64,000 bases of DNA from Novosphingobium sp. SG707 (GTDB lineage: Bacteria; Pseudomonadota; Alphaproteobacteria; Sphingomonadales; Sphingomonadaceae), in contig NZ_JAAZQL010000001.1 of the NCBI RefSeq assembly GCF_012275515.1, positions 186,001-250,000 on the forward strand, written 5' to 3'. Positions 35,887-44,251 of this stretch are shown here, one piece after another. Below the pieces are notes generated by a model. It made no database searches. It saw nothing but the letters and a program-made list of their open reading frames with translations, and was not told the DNA's origin. The first letter of the stretch is position 1; every line of letters starts with the position of its first letter. Position numbers and translations under genes: made by a program.

Positions 35887-36855
35887 TTATGCGCCCTCCC
35901 GCCCGTCCCCTCGGCCCCGGTGCGCGGCCAGACAGGCCGTGATGCTGGCCACCAGCAGGCCAAAGGCGCCCACTTCAGCCATGGTCGGCCAGCGCGCTTC
36001 CCACAGGAAGCCATAGAGCAGCGCAAAGAGCGTTTCGAACAGGATCATCTGGCCGACAAGGGTGAGGGGCAGCAGGCGGCTCGCCCGGTTCCAAAGCGCA
36101 TTGCCCGCAATCGAGGCCAGCAGCGCCACCCCGCCCGAAACCAGCAGAAACCGCGTCCAGTCCGCGCCATCGTGATGCGCCACGCCGATGATCAGCGCCA
36201 CCGGCACAAGGCAGAGCGCCTGCGCCCCGGTCATCACCCCGATCAGCAGGTTCCAGTCCTGCGCGCCGATCGTGTGCAGCCGCACCAGCCAGCGCGCATT
36301 GCCCACCGCATAGGCGGTCCATGAGATCAGCGCTCCGGTGGCGCAAGCCATGCCGATCAACTGATTGAACGAATGGCTGGCCACGGCCTGGCCCACCGCT
36401 TGCCACCCGATGCACAGTCCTCCGCCCGCGCAGAGCAGCAGCGAAGGCATCAGCCGGATCAGCGGCACCGCATCATGGTCGCGGCTGCCGATGATCGTCA
36501 CGGCCACGGGCAGAAAGCCGATGATGAGCGAGGTCATCGCGATCCCGCCCATTTGGACGGCGGCGGACAGCAGGAAATAATAGACTGTATTGCCCGCCAG
36601 CGAGAGCCAGACCAGCGCGATCAGCCCCGATCCGCCGATATGATCCACAAGGCGGCGCAGGCGCGGCGCCACCGCAATCAGCGCGATCAGCCCATAGGCG
36701 ATATAGCGTCCGATCGTGAGCTCAAGCGGGCGAAACATCCCCGCCAGTTCCGGCGCCAGAAACACCAGCCCCCATAGCGCCCCCGCGCCGATGCCGCAGC
36801 CGATGCCCAGCAGCGACACGCCGCGGCGCGAGGGAAGGGTGCGGACCATCTGCAT
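35887..36855 (-). CDS. EamA/DMT-family transporter
   Basis: Inner-membrane protein of about 322 aa with some ten hydrophobic segments in two EamA-like repeats (GIGAGALWGLVFLAPELAG; LVGQMILFETLFALLYGFLW). The start is uncertain: ATGs at 36855 and 36849 are both possible, and no strong ribosome-binding site is visible. It is divergent from an Lrp-type regulator, a common pairing for amino-acid or metabolite exporters. The substrate is unknown. Confidence 0.88.
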   Translation of the reverse strand: MQMVRTLPSRRGVSLLGIGCGIGAGALWGLVFLAPELAGMFRPLELTIGRYIAYGLIALIAVAPRLRRLVDHIGGSGLIALVWLSLAGNTVYYFLLSAAVQMGGIAMTSLIIGFLPVAVTIIGSRDHDAVPLIRLMPSLLLCAGGGLCIGWQAVGQAVASHSFNQLIGMACATGALISWTAYAVGNARWLVRLHTIGAQDWNLLIGVMTGAQALCLVPVALIIGVAHHDGADWTRFLLVSGGVALLASIAGNALWNRASRLLPLTLVGQMILFETLFALLYGFLWEARWPTMAEVGAFGLLVASITACLAAHRGRGDGREGA

Positions 36856-36966
36856 AGGACTTGTTCTCGCCAAAAGGGATGGTGCGGGTTATATCATCAC
36901 TGTGCTGGGTTGTTGGCGCAAATTTGGGCCATAAAATGCAACAAAAAATCACGCTGAGGCTCGCCG

Positions 36967-37440
36967 ATGGCTAAATCACCCCGCCCGCTCGATGCTTTCG
37001 ATCTGGCCATCCTGCGCATTGTTCAGCAGGACAACAAACGCCCCCAGCGCGAGATCGCCGAGGCGGTGAACCTGTCGGCGGCGGCCGTGCAAAGGCGGAT
37101 TGCCGCGATGGAGGAGGCGGGCGTGATCGCCGCCAATGTGGCGCTGATCGCGCCCGATGCGGTGGCGCTGCCGATTACGGCGATTGTCGAGGTGCAATTG
37201 CGCGATGAACGCGCGGCCACGGTGGACGCGGCCAAAGCGTTGTTTTGCGCGGCGCCCGAGGTGCAGCAATGCTACTATGTCACCGGCGGCATCAGCTTTG
37301 TGCTGGTCATCATCAGCCCGGATATGCGCGCCTATGACACGCTGACGCGGCGGCTTTTTTCGGAAAGCGACCTGTTTGAAAGGTTTCGCACGCTGGTGGC
37401 GCTGGACCGGGTCAAGACCGGGATGATGCTGCCGATCTGA
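36967..37440 (+). CDS. Lrp/AsnC-family regulator
   Basis: Transcription regulator of 157 aa. The helix-turn-helix is KRPQREIAEAVNLSAAAVQR, followed by the RAM ligand domain (ITAIVEVQLRDERAATVDAA; VQQCYYVTGGISFVLVIISP). Its size and domain order are standard. It is divergent from the EamA transporter gene (about 110 bases apart) and probably controls it in response to an amino acid. It converges with the GMC oxidoreductase gene across a short GC-rich hairpin. Confidence 0.93.
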   Translation: MAKSPRPLDAFDLAILRIVQQDNKRPQREIAEAVNLSAAAVQRRIAAMEEAGVIAANVALIAPDAVALPITAIVEVQLRDERAATVDAAKALFCAAPEVQQCYYVTGGISFVLVIISPDMRAYDTLTRRLFSESDLFERFRTLVALDRVKTGMMLPI

Positions 37441-37443
37441 CAC

Positions 37444-37469
37444 CGCACCGGGGGAGGGGTCCCGATGCG
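37444..37469. terminator. GC-rich hairpin between convergent genes
   Basis: CGCACCGGG / CCCGATGCG, a 9-bp stem with one mismatch and an 8-base loop. No T tract follows; weak terminator at best. Confidence 0.35.
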
Positions 37470-37478
37470 GCGCCTTGA

Positions 37479-39098
37479 TTACCGCGCGTCCTGAAGGATC
37501 AGTTCGGCCGCCCGCGCGGCCACGGCCATGGCCGGACCATTGGTGTTGCCCGAAACCGGCGAGGGCATGATCGAGCAATCGACCACGCGCAGCCCATCGA
37601 CCCCGTGCACCCGGCAGCGCGCATCGGTGACCGAAGTGGCGCGGTCGGTGCCCATGCCGCAGGTGCCCATGCCATGTAGGCCCGGTTCGGCCATGGCGCG
37701 CACGGCGTCCACCAATTCGGCCTCGCTCTGGATGTGGTTGCCCGGCACGCGTTCATTGCCAACATAGGCCGAGAGCGCCTCGGCCCCGGCAAAGCGGCGC
37801 AGCAAGTGGAACAGTTCGATGGCCTTTTCCTGATCGAAGGGATCGGACCAGATCGCCGGATCGACCAGCGGCGAAACGCGGAAATCGGGCGAAGTCACCG
37901 TGATATGCCCCCGGCTGCGCGGGCGCAGGTGATAGGCCGAGAAGGTGATGCCGGGGCGATTGCTGATAGGGCTGCCGGGCTTTTCGGTCATTTCCTGCAC
38001 CGTACGCATGGCAAAGGCGGCGGCGGCGAGCTGGAAATCGGGCCATTCGGGCGCGGTGCCCTTCGACGGCACCAGCACCGTGATCGGCAGGCCCACGCGC
38101 GCCAGCGGGCCGCTGCGCGTCAGGAAATAGCGCAAGGCGTTGGCATAGAGGCGCGGCGCGACATATTCGCGGTTGGTGCCGGGATTGTTGTGCAGGTCAT
38201 AGGAGATGCCCATCTTCTGATGGTCGAACAGGTTGCGCCCCACCATCGCCAGATCCGATTGCACCGCAACGCCCAGACGCTGAAGCTCCGCCCCCGGACC
38301 CACGCCCGAGAGTTGCAGCATCTGGGGCGAGCCATAGACGCCCGCCGACAGGATCACCTCGCCGCGCGCATGGATGGTGACTTCGGCGCCATCGCGCTCG
38401 ACAATCACGCCCTTCGCGCGGCCATTTTCGATGGTGATGCGTTTGACCGGATTGTTGGTCAGCACCGTCAGATTGGAACGGCTGCGGATGGGCGCGACGA
38501 ACGCCTCATAGCTGGAGGCGCGTTGTCCGGTGCGGCTGACGGTATATTGGGTGCGGCCCGCCGCCGGGGCGCCCGGCGCGGTGATGTCATCGCTCCATGG
38601 CGCGCCGATCGAGGCGGCGGCCTGGGCGATGGCGTCGAACACGGGCGATTTGTAGGTCGAGGGGGTGATCTGCAATTCGCCGTCGCGGCCGCGCCCTGCA
38701 TGGGCGCCGGGCGCGCGATAGGACTCGATGCTCTTGATGCAGCGCGCCATTTCGTCCCAGCCCCAGCCGGTCAGCCCGCGCGCGGCCCAGTCATTGTAAT
38801 CCCCCGGCTGACCGGGCAGATACCATGTGCCGTTGATCGCCGACGAACCGCCAAGGCCACGGCCATAGGCCTGCATTTCCTTGCGGCGGCCGGGCTGCTG
38901 AACCACGGGATAGGCGCGGAAATAATCCGGCTTGCCCATGATTTTGACAAAGCCGCCCGCCATTTTGATGAAGGGATGCTGGTTGTCGCCGCCTTCTTCG
39001 ATCAGCAGAACCTGATGGCGCGGATCGGCGCTGAGGCGGTTGGCCAGCACGCAGCCTGCCGAGCCTGCGCCCACGATGATATAGTCGAAACTGGCCAT
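37479..39098 (-). CDS. GMC-family FAD oxidoreductase
   Basis: Flavin alcohol dehydrogenase or oxidase of 539 aa, beginning MASFDYIIVGAGSAGCVLAN, with GGGGAAAA just upstream. The FAD fingerprint is at the N-terminus, GRGLGGSSAINGTWYLPGQP is the GMC signature 1, and the active-site His (GLHGMGTCGMGTD) and Asn (SGNTNGPAMAVAARAAELIL) are present. It is closest in layout to choline-dehydrogenase-like enzymes. It is divergent from a C-glycoside-deglycosidase-like pair, and both promoters carry the same AGAA-N5-ATTC motif. It may therefore oxidise the sugar or an alcohol group of the glycoside. Known C-glycoside 3-oxidases (CarA type) are GMC enzymes, but that specificity is not proven here. Confidence 0.93.
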   Translation of the reverse strand: MASFDYIIVGAGSAGCVLANRLSADPRHQVLLIEEGGDNQHPFIKMAGGFVKIMGKPDYFRAYPVVQQPGRRKEMQAYGRGLGGSSAINGTWYLPGQPGDYNDWAARGLTGWGWDEMARCIKSIESYRAPGAHAGRGRDGELQITPSTYKSPVFDAIAQAAASIGAPWSDDITAPGAPAAGRTQYTVSRTGQRASSYEAFVAPIRSRSNLTVLTNNPVKRITIENGRAKGVIVERDGAEVTIHARGEVILSAGVYGSPQMLQLSGVGPGAELQRLGVAVQSDLAMVGRNLFDHQKMGISYDLHNNPGTNREYVAPRLYANALRYFLTRSGPLARVGLPITVLVPSKGTAPEWPDFQLAAAAFAMRTVQEMTEKPGSPISNRPGITFSAYHLRPRSRGHITVTSPDFRVSPLVDPAIWSDPFDQEKAIELFHLLRRFAGAEALSAYVGNERVPGNHIQSEAELVDAVRAMAEPGLHGMGTCGMGTDRATSVTDARCRVHGVDGLRVVDCSIMPSPVSGNTNGPAMAVAARAAELILQDAR

Positions 39099-39129
39099 TT
39101 TTCCCCGCCCGAATCCCACAAATGATAAT

Positions 39130-39143
39130 AGAACCTATATTCG
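39130..39143. promoter_or_regulatory. Island operator copy 1 (AGAA-N5-ATTC), GMC promoter
   Basis: AGAACCTATATTCG, adjacent to a -10-like TATTAT on the minus strand (39130-39125) that would drive the GMC gene. Confidence 0.5.
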
Positions 39144-39162
39144 CTTTCTTTCAGCACGACCC

Positions 39163-39200
39163 TTGACCCCCTGTCAAGCATCAATTAGAAGTGTAATTCC
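39163..39200 (+). promoter_or_regulatory. Promoter and island operator copy 2, CGD pair 1
   Basis: A -35-like TTGACC (39163-39168) and a weak -10 (TAGAAG, 39186) with 17-base spacing. The operator-like AGAAGTGTAATTCC (39187-39200) overlaps the -10. It points at the deglycosidase-like pair starting at 39263. Confidence 0.5.
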
Positions 39201-39262
39201 AATTATTCAAATCCGCCCCTCATCAGGGCCGTTGAAATCCAGCGATAAAGGGAGAGTGCGCT

Positions 39263-39643
39263 ATGCTGCCTGTTGAACGAATCATCGGCGAGGAGGGCTT
39301 GTCGGCCACTCCGCGCGGGGCAAGACTGGCGATGCGCCTGCCCTGGTATCGCTCCTTGCCGTTCTCGACGGTCGAAGTGGCAGGCGTAACGCTGGATGGA
39401 GCGCCGGTCGATCTGGCCGATGCCGTTGTCGAATTCGACGACATCAGCTTTCCGCTGGCCAAGATGGGCGAGCAGACCAATGCGTTCTGGTTTGTGCGCG
39501 ATAGCGCGTTTCTGGTCCTGCCGGGTGTCAATCTGGCGGCCGACAGCGAGCATGACGTCTCGCTGCTGCTGCATGTGAACCCGCCCTATATTCCGGGCAT
39601 GAAGCGCGTGAACCCGCAAACCGCCACGCTGCGCGTCAACTGA
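39263..39643 (+). CDS. C-glycoside deglycosidase beta-subunit-like protein, copy 1
   Basis: Small protein of 126 aa, starting after GGGAGAG. The middle shows RLAMRLPWYRSLPFSTVEVA and FPLAKMGEQTNAFWFVRDSA; the end is SLLLHVNPPYIPGM. This pattern (short beta-rich protein with a LPWYRSLP-type motif, next to a xylose-isomerase-like partner) is that of CGD beta subunits (DUF6379), which pair with an alpha subunit to cleave the C-C bond of 3-keto-C-glycosides. It shares the RLPxYRxL motif with the 124-aa copy at 42728. The partner alpha gene starts 19 bases downstream. The assignment is by motif and gene pairing, without a search. Confidence 0.78.
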   Translation: MLPVERIIGEEGLSATPRGARLAMRLPWYRSLPFSTVEVAGVTLDGAPVDLADAVVEFDDISFPLAKMGEQTNAFWFVRDSAFLVLPGVNLAADSEHDVSLLLHVNPPYIPGMKRVNPQTATLRVN

Positions 39644-39662
39644 TCCGACAGGAGTTGCCACA

Positions 39663-40673
39663 ATGACTGCCGCCAATGGCCCGCAGATGGGCGTTACCCT
39701 TTATTCCTTCACCAACGAATGGCTGACCCGCCAGTTCGAGCTGGACACGCTGCTGCGCGAGGTGGCCAAGCGCGATCTGGGGCCGAACATCGAGATCATC
39801 GGTTTTCAGAGCTTCAAGGAATTTCCCGATGTTTCGGACGATTTCGCCGCCTATTTCAAGGATCTGATCGCGGAAACCGGCCTGAACCCGGTGTCCTGCG
39901 CGATCAATTCGGATCGCTTTATGAAACCGGGCCAGCAGCCCATCGACGATGCGGATCTGGTCGAATATCACAAGCGCCAATTGCGCAGTGCCAAGAAACT
40001 GGGCTTCAAGCTGGCGCGCGGACAATTCGCGCTCCCTGCGCATCTGCTGCCCGAACTGGCGCCTTTCTGCGAAGATATCGGCATGCAGATGGGGGTTGAG
40101 GTTCACGCTCCGATGTGGGCGCGCCATCCGGCGGTGCTCGAATATCGCGAGATGTATGAAAAGCTGAACTCGCCCGCGCTGGGCTGGATTCCCGATTTCG
40201 GCGGCACGGCCCGCGCCATCCCGCCCAGCCTGCTGGACGCCGCGCGCGCCATCGGCACGCCCGAGGCGCTGATCGAGATCACCAAGGAAATCTGGGCCGA
40301 GGATGGCCCTTCCTATGTGAAAGCGGGCAAGCTGCGCGAGATCGCCGCAGCCAAGGGCTACGAGCAGGCGCATCTTCAGGCCTGCACGCTCTCCTTCTTC
40401 ATCCTGTCGAACAATGATCCCAAGAGCTGGGCCGAGATGGTGGACCGCACGATCCATATCCACGGCAAGTTTTACGGCGTGAGCGACGAGGGCGTCGAAG
40501 AAGCGATCCCCTATGAGGAGATCCTGCCGCTGTTCCGCGATGGCGGTTTCACCGGCACGATCGTTTCGGAATGGGAAGGCCACGCCTATTGCACGGCAGA
40601 CGCCTTTGAGCAGGTGCGCCGCCATCAGGCGATGTGCCGCCGCATTCTGGCCGAGGCGCCGGTTGCGGCCTGA
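39663..40673 (+). CDS. C-glycoside deglycosidase alpha-subunit-like TIM barrel, copy 1
   Basis: Metal-dependent TIM barrel of 336 aa, likely catalytic subunit with the 126-aa protein upstream. Expected to split a 3-keto-C-glycoside into aglycone and an unsaturated or anhydro keto-sugar. Likely metal ligands are Glu146 in VEVHAPMW, Asp178 in IPDFGGTA, His267 in IHIHGKFYGV and Glu303 in VSEWEGHAY. The EVHAP and IHGKFY motifs are shared with copy 2 at 43118, but overall the two differ clearly, so they are paralogs with perhaps different substrates. Good RBS (AGGAG). Generic annotation would be sugar phosphate isomerase/epimerase; the pairing with a CGD-beta-like protein argues for the deglycosidase role. 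Confidence 0.8.
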   Translation: MTAANGPQMGVTLYSFTNEWLTRQFELDTLLREVAKRDLGPNIEIIGFQSFKEFPDVSDDFAAYFKDLIAETGLNPVSCAINSDRFMKPGQQPIDDADLVEYHKRQLRSAKKLGFKLARGQFALPAHLLPELAPFCEDIGMQMGVEVHAPMWARHPAVLEYREMYEKLNSPALGWIPDFGGTARAIPPSLLDAARAIGTPEALIEITKEIWAEDGPSYVKAGKLREIAAAKGYEQAHLQACTLSFFILSNNDPKSWAEMVDRTIHIHGKFYGVSDEGVEEAIPYEEILPLFRDGGFTGTIVSEWEGHAYCTADAFEQVRRHQAMCRRILAEAPVAA

Positions 40674-40698
40674 GGCCGGGTTCGCCGGACAATCGAAG

Positions 40699-40730
40699 GG
40701 GCGGCGGGGGCATCACCCGCCGCCCATTTT
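40699..40730. terminator. Bidirectional terminator after CGD pair 1
   Basis: Perfect 10-bp stem GGGCGGCGGG / CCCGCCGCCC (40699-40708 with 40716-40725), then A and TTTT. It separates the deglycosidase pair from the convergent TetR gene. Confidence 0.8.
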
Positions 40731-40734
40731 CGTG

Positions 40735-41391
40735 TCAGGCCGAGCGCAGATAGGCGGTGCACATGCGCGCCAGCTCGCCCTTCAGACTGTCCCAGTCCTG
40801 CGTCGGGCTTGATTCACTGGTCGAACCCAGGCTGAGCCGCCGGGCCAGCGTGGCAAAGATGATCTGATAGGCCGAATGGGCGCGCAATTCGGGGTCATCC
40901 CCGCCGATTTCCGCGCGATACTCCAGAAAGGCCCGCATCGAGGCGGCCACAGCATCCTCGGCGGCCTGTTTGCCAAGGCCGGAAATCTGGACGTCCTGCT
41001 GCGCGCGCAACATGGCCAGGCGCAGCAGCGGCGCATGAAGACGCAGCACCTCTGCATAATCGGCGATGTAGTTTTCGACAAATTCGCCGATGTTCCGGCA
41101 ATGGCGCAACAGCCGTTCGAGCATGGCGTCCTCGGCATCGCGCAGGTCCTGCATCGCCTGGACCAGCACCGCGCGCACCAGCGCATCCTTGCCCTCGAAA
41201 CGCAGATAGATCGAGCCGATGGAAACCTGCCCTCGGCTGCTCACTTCCTGAAGCGTGAAGTCCTCATTGCCGCGCTCCAGCATCAATTCGCGCGCGGTGG
41301 CCTGCATCCGCTCCAGCGAGGCCTTGCTGCGGCCCTGCAAAGGCGCGCGGCTGAGGGGCAGGGGAGGGGGGGCGGGGGTTTCTTCGGACAT
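40735..41391 (-). CDS. TetR-family regulator of the glycoside island
   Basis: Repressor-type protein of 218 aa. A basic N-terminal region leads into the TetR helix-turn-helix (LMLERGNEDFTLQEVSSRGQ, then VSIGSIYLRFEGKDALVRAV). The C-terminal effector domain is not assignable to a ligand. The start is set at MSEETPAPP. It lies between the two deglycosidase-like operons and is the only regulator inside the 39-53 kb island, so it is the prime candidate to bind the AGAA-N5-ATTC motif. That link is inference. Confidence 0.9.
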   Translation of the reverse strand: MSEETPAPPPLPLSRAPLQGRSKASLERMQATARELMLERGNEDFTLQEVSSRGQVSIGSIYLRFEGKDALVRAVLVQAMQDLRDAEDAMLERLLRHCRNIGEFVENYIADYAEVLRLHAPLLRLAMLRAQQDVQISGLGKQAAEDAVAASMRAFLEYRAEIGGDDPELRAHSAYQIIFATLARRLSLGSTSESSPTQDWDSLKGELARMCTAYLRSA

Positions 41392-41445
41392 CAAGGGCAA
41401 CCTGCGTGGGACCGGCGGAAACCATGGCCCATAACCCCAATCGCC

Positions 41446-42660
41446 CTAGGCGCCAAACGGCTTTTGAAGCGCCGGTTTGCCGATCTGCATCGCCAGCAGG
41501 CCGCAGATGACAGCGCCGGCCAAGGCCGCCCCGCCCCCGGCCAGAAAAGCCATCTGCATCGAGCCCAAAGCTTGCGCTGCAAAGCCGACGATGATGGGCG
41601 AAATGGCCTGCCCCAGAAAGAAGGCGCTGGTCCAGATGCCCATGCCGCGCCCACGGTGAGCAAACGAGAATTTGGACTGCGCCCATGCGATCAGGGCCGG
41701 GACCGCCATCCCCGCGCCGGTCTGTTGCAGGATCAGCCCCGCCTGCATCGAGAGCACATTATGCGCCATGCCGATCCCGGCCAGCCCCAGCCCCAGCATC
41801 GCCAGAAAGCCGCCGATCTGCACCGCATTGCCATAGCGCGACAGGATGCGGAACAGCACCGATCCGGCCAGAATGAAGAAGCTGGGCACGAAGGTGGCCT
41901 TGCTGATCGCCATCGGGTCGCTCAGGCCCACCTCGTGCCAGGCGATGCTGCCATTCACGATGAACACGTAATAGAGCACCGAGGCAAACAGCGTCAGCGC
42001 CCCCACGGCCAGCGCCGCGCCCATCGGAAAAGCTTCGGCAGGCTGGCTGGCGACGGGATTTTCCGGCTTGGGCACTTTGGGTTCAAAGAGGAAGAAATAC
42101 ATCGAGACGAAGATGGGAAAGGCGACCAGATAGACGAGGAAGCCCCCGTTCCACCGCACCGCTGCCACGGCTGCCACCAGAATGAACACCAGAGGCTGAA
42201 AGAACGGCCCGACCAGACCTTGCAGCATCAGCCAGTTGCGCCGCCCGTCATCATCCCAATAATCGGCGATCAGCGTGTTGACGATGGTCAGGATGCCTGC
42301 CTCGCACACGCCCAGCAGGATGCGTGAGGCGATGATGGCGTCCAGATTTTCCATCAGGAAAGGTGCCGCGCCCACCACGCCATAGGCCAGCGTGCAGGCC
42401 AGCAGCAGCGGCCGCCGCCCATAGCGATCCGCCAGCGCCCCGGCAAAGGGCGCCAGCAGCGCGATGGCATAGCCCGGCGCCGTCACCATCGCGGGCACCC
42501 GGATTGCCGCATCGGGCAGATCCTTGAAATGGGCGATGATGGCCGCCACCACCGGAAACATCGCGATAATGGCAAAGACCGGCAGAAAGCCCGCCACGAT
42601 CATCGTGAAACCCTGCGGCTTCAGGGTCAGGCCGCGATAGAATTGGCGCAAATAGAGCAT
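41446..42660 (-). CDS. MFS transporter of CGD operon 2
   Basis: Inner-membrane transporter of 404 aa with about twelve transmembrane segments and the MFS loop motif GALADRYGRRPLLLACTLAY. Start MLYLRQFYRGLTL is preceded by GAGGCAAG. It is the third gene of the operon with deglycosidase-like pair 2 (43118 and 42728), so it probably moves a glycoside or aglycone, such as a plant polyphenol, across the inner membrane. Direction and substrate cannot be read from sequence. Confidence 0.9.
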   Translation of the reverse strand: MLYLRQFYRGLTLKPQGFTMIVAGFLPVFAIIAMFPVVAAIIAHFKDLPDAAIRVPAMVTAPGYAIALLAPFAGALADRYGRRPLLLACTLAYGVVGAAPFLMENLDAIIASRILLGVCEAGILTIVNTLIADYWDDDGRRNWLMLQGLVGPFFQPLVFILVAAVAAVRWNGGFLVYLVAFPIFVSMYFFLFEPKVPKPENPVASQPAEAFPMGAALAVGALTLFASVLYYVFIVNGSIAWHEVGLSDPMAISKATFVPSFFILAGSVLFRILSRYGNAVQIGGFLAMLGLGLAGIGMAHNVLSMQAGLILQQTGAGMAVPALIAWAQSKFSFAHRGRGMGIWTSAFFLGQAISPIIVGFAAQALGSMQMAFLAGGGAALAGAVICGLLAMQIGKPALQKPFGA

Positions 42661-42727
42661 CAGGCTTGCCTCATCCGGTCTTTGAAAGAAAAAGGCGGCG
42701 GTGATCGCCTCACCGCCGCCCCATGGC

Positions 42728-43102
42728 TCATGCGGCCATCGCGAGTTGCTTGGTGTCCTTTGTGGTGGGCACAAAGGGCAGATAGGAGACGCGCATCCGC
42801 ACGGCGAAAGTGATGGCATGGTTGCCCGCAGGCAATCCGCCGTTCAGCGCGATGATCCGCGCCTTTTCGCCGAAATTCCAGCGGTTGTCATAGACCGTTT
42901 CCATTTTGTCGAGCGTATAGGTCCGGCCGCGCACGCAGAAACGGATCGCCTCACGCGGGATGGCCTCGCCATCGACCGAGACGATGATGTCCTCGATCAT
43001 GGAAAGGCCGAGGCCGCGATAATAGGGCAGGCGGCCAAGGAAGGAAAAGCCGCCATCTTCGCGCTGAAGGCTGCCTTCGACGATCATTTTGTTGTCCATC
43101 AT
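42728..43102 (-). CDS. C-glycoside deglycosidase beta-subunit-like protein, copy 2
   Basis: Protein of 124 aa, partner of the alpha-like gene just upstream (15-base gap). It carries FSFLGRLPYYRGLGLSMIED, matching the RLPWYRSLP motif of copy 1, and a beta-rich middle (IPREAIRFCVRGRTYTLDKM) with a C-terminal MRVSYLPFVP strand. The MMDNK start pair is ambiguous by one codon; AAGGA lies 11 bases upstream of the first ATG. Shared motif, size and pairing support a CGD beta role. Confidence 0.78.
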   Translation of the reverse strand: MMDNKMIVEGSLQREDGGFSFLGRLPYYRGLGLSMIEDIIVSVDGEAIPREAIRFCVRGRTYTLDKMETVYDNRWNFGEKARIIALNGGLPAGNHAITFAVRMRVSYLPFVPTTKDTKQLAMAA

Positions 43103-43117
43103 GGGCTTGGGTTCCTT

Positions 43118-44140
43118 TCAGGCCGCGACAGTGGTGTTGAGGGAAGGCTCGACGCTCTCGCCCAGCAGGCGGGCCAGCATCACCTGCTGGCGGCGCACCT
43201 GTTCGACCGAATCCGGCTCCTGCGCATCCTCGATCCAGCGGTTGCCCTCATATTCAGAGCAGATATAGCCCTGATAATTGCCCTGTTTCAGCACACGCAC
43301 GATCTCGTCATAGGGGATCGAGGGTTCGACATAATCCTCGTCCATCTGATAGAACTTGCCGTGGATATTGTGGATGCGCGGCATGTAATCGAGCATCCGT
43401 TTCGGCTCAAACGCGGCATTGTGGCGCAGCGTTTCGGCCATCGCGATGGCAGGGCCGGTACCGCCCATCTGCGCAACGTTCAGGATCACATATTCGGACA
43501 GCACGCGGTCCTCATAGGCTTTCTCGATATAGTCCGCGATCGCCTTGGGCACGCCGATCCGCATGAACTTCTCCTTCCACACGGGCGGAAACTTGAAGAG
43601 GAACATGCCCATGTCGGGCAGGAAGCCCAGCGCGTCCGAGCCCGATTTTTCAAAGGCTTCGGCGTGGCGGATGATCCAGGGATGGTCGAAATGCAGCGGT
43701 GCATGGACCTCGATCAGGATCTTGATGCCCTTTTCCTGCGCATAATCCGCAGCGGCCACCAGCACCGCCGGATCAATCGACACCAGCGCGCGGATGAATT
43801 TCATGCCCAGACGCGCGCCAAAGTCGATGTCGTTCTTCACGCTGGCGACCTGCTCGTCAAAGGGCATTTCGCGGCCCTTGTAACGCTTGTAATCCAGCAT
43901 GAAATCATGGCTGACCGGGGTGCAGTCATATTTGGCGATCAGCCGGTGCCAATTGTCGACATCCTCCTGCGCCACGCCGCATTCGGGCCAGCCCCAGAAG
44001 GTCTGCTCGCCGATGATCTCGATGCCCTTTGCGCCCAGCGCCGCGCTGGTGCGGATACAGTCCTCAAGGCTCATTTTGCCCTGAAAGGTCTCGTTCTGAT
44101 AGGAATAGAGGCTGACGCCCCTTAGAATTGCGCTGCTCAC
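43118..44140 (-). CDS. C-glycoside deglycosidase alpha-subunit-like TIM barrel, copy 2
   Basis: Metal-dependent TIM barrel of 340 aa. The start is placed at GTG 44140, which has GGAGG five bases upstream. The ATGs further upstream (44161, 44200) have no ribosome-binding site, and the GTG gives the same length as copy 1. Likely metal ligands are Glu144 in IEVHAPLHF, Asp176 in LPDMGMFLF, His260 in IHNIHGKFYQMDE and Glu296 in CSEYEGNRW. It heads a three-gene operon with a beta-like subunit and an MFS transporter. The promoter and a consensus-like operator lie inside the broken gene just upstream. Confidence 0.8.
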   Translation of the reverse strand: MSSAILRGVSLYSYQNETFQGKMSLEDCIRTSAALGAKGIEIIGEQTFWGWPECGVAQEDVDNWHRLIAKYDCTPVSHDFMLDYKRYKGREMPFDEQVASVKNDIDFGARLGMKFIRALVSIDPAVLVAAADYAQEKGIKILIEVHAPLHFDHPWIIRHAEAFEKSGSDALGFLPDMGMFLFKFPPVWKEKFMRIGVPKAIADYIEKAYEDRVLSEYVILNVAQMGGTGPAIAMAETLRHNAAFEPKRMLDYMPRIHNIHGKFYQMDEDYVEPSIPYDEIVRVLKQGNYQGYICSEYEGNRWIEDAQEPDSVEQVRRQQVMLARLLGESVEPSLNTTVAA

Positions 44141-44251
44141 AGCAACCTCCGTCTGTTCCATCGTTTCGTTGGAGCGGGTAGGCTGAAGCGATGCGATCAT
44201 GGCCGGCGGGCGGTCATGACGGCATTCTCTCTCCCCTGGGGCTTTTGCGCC

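Noticed and set aside
39663..40673. Plain sugar phosphate isomerase/epimerase
   Set aside because: The fold fits, but the adjacent small beta-like partner, the EVHAP/IHGKFY motifs and a duplicated pair nearby argue for a deglycosidase-type role.
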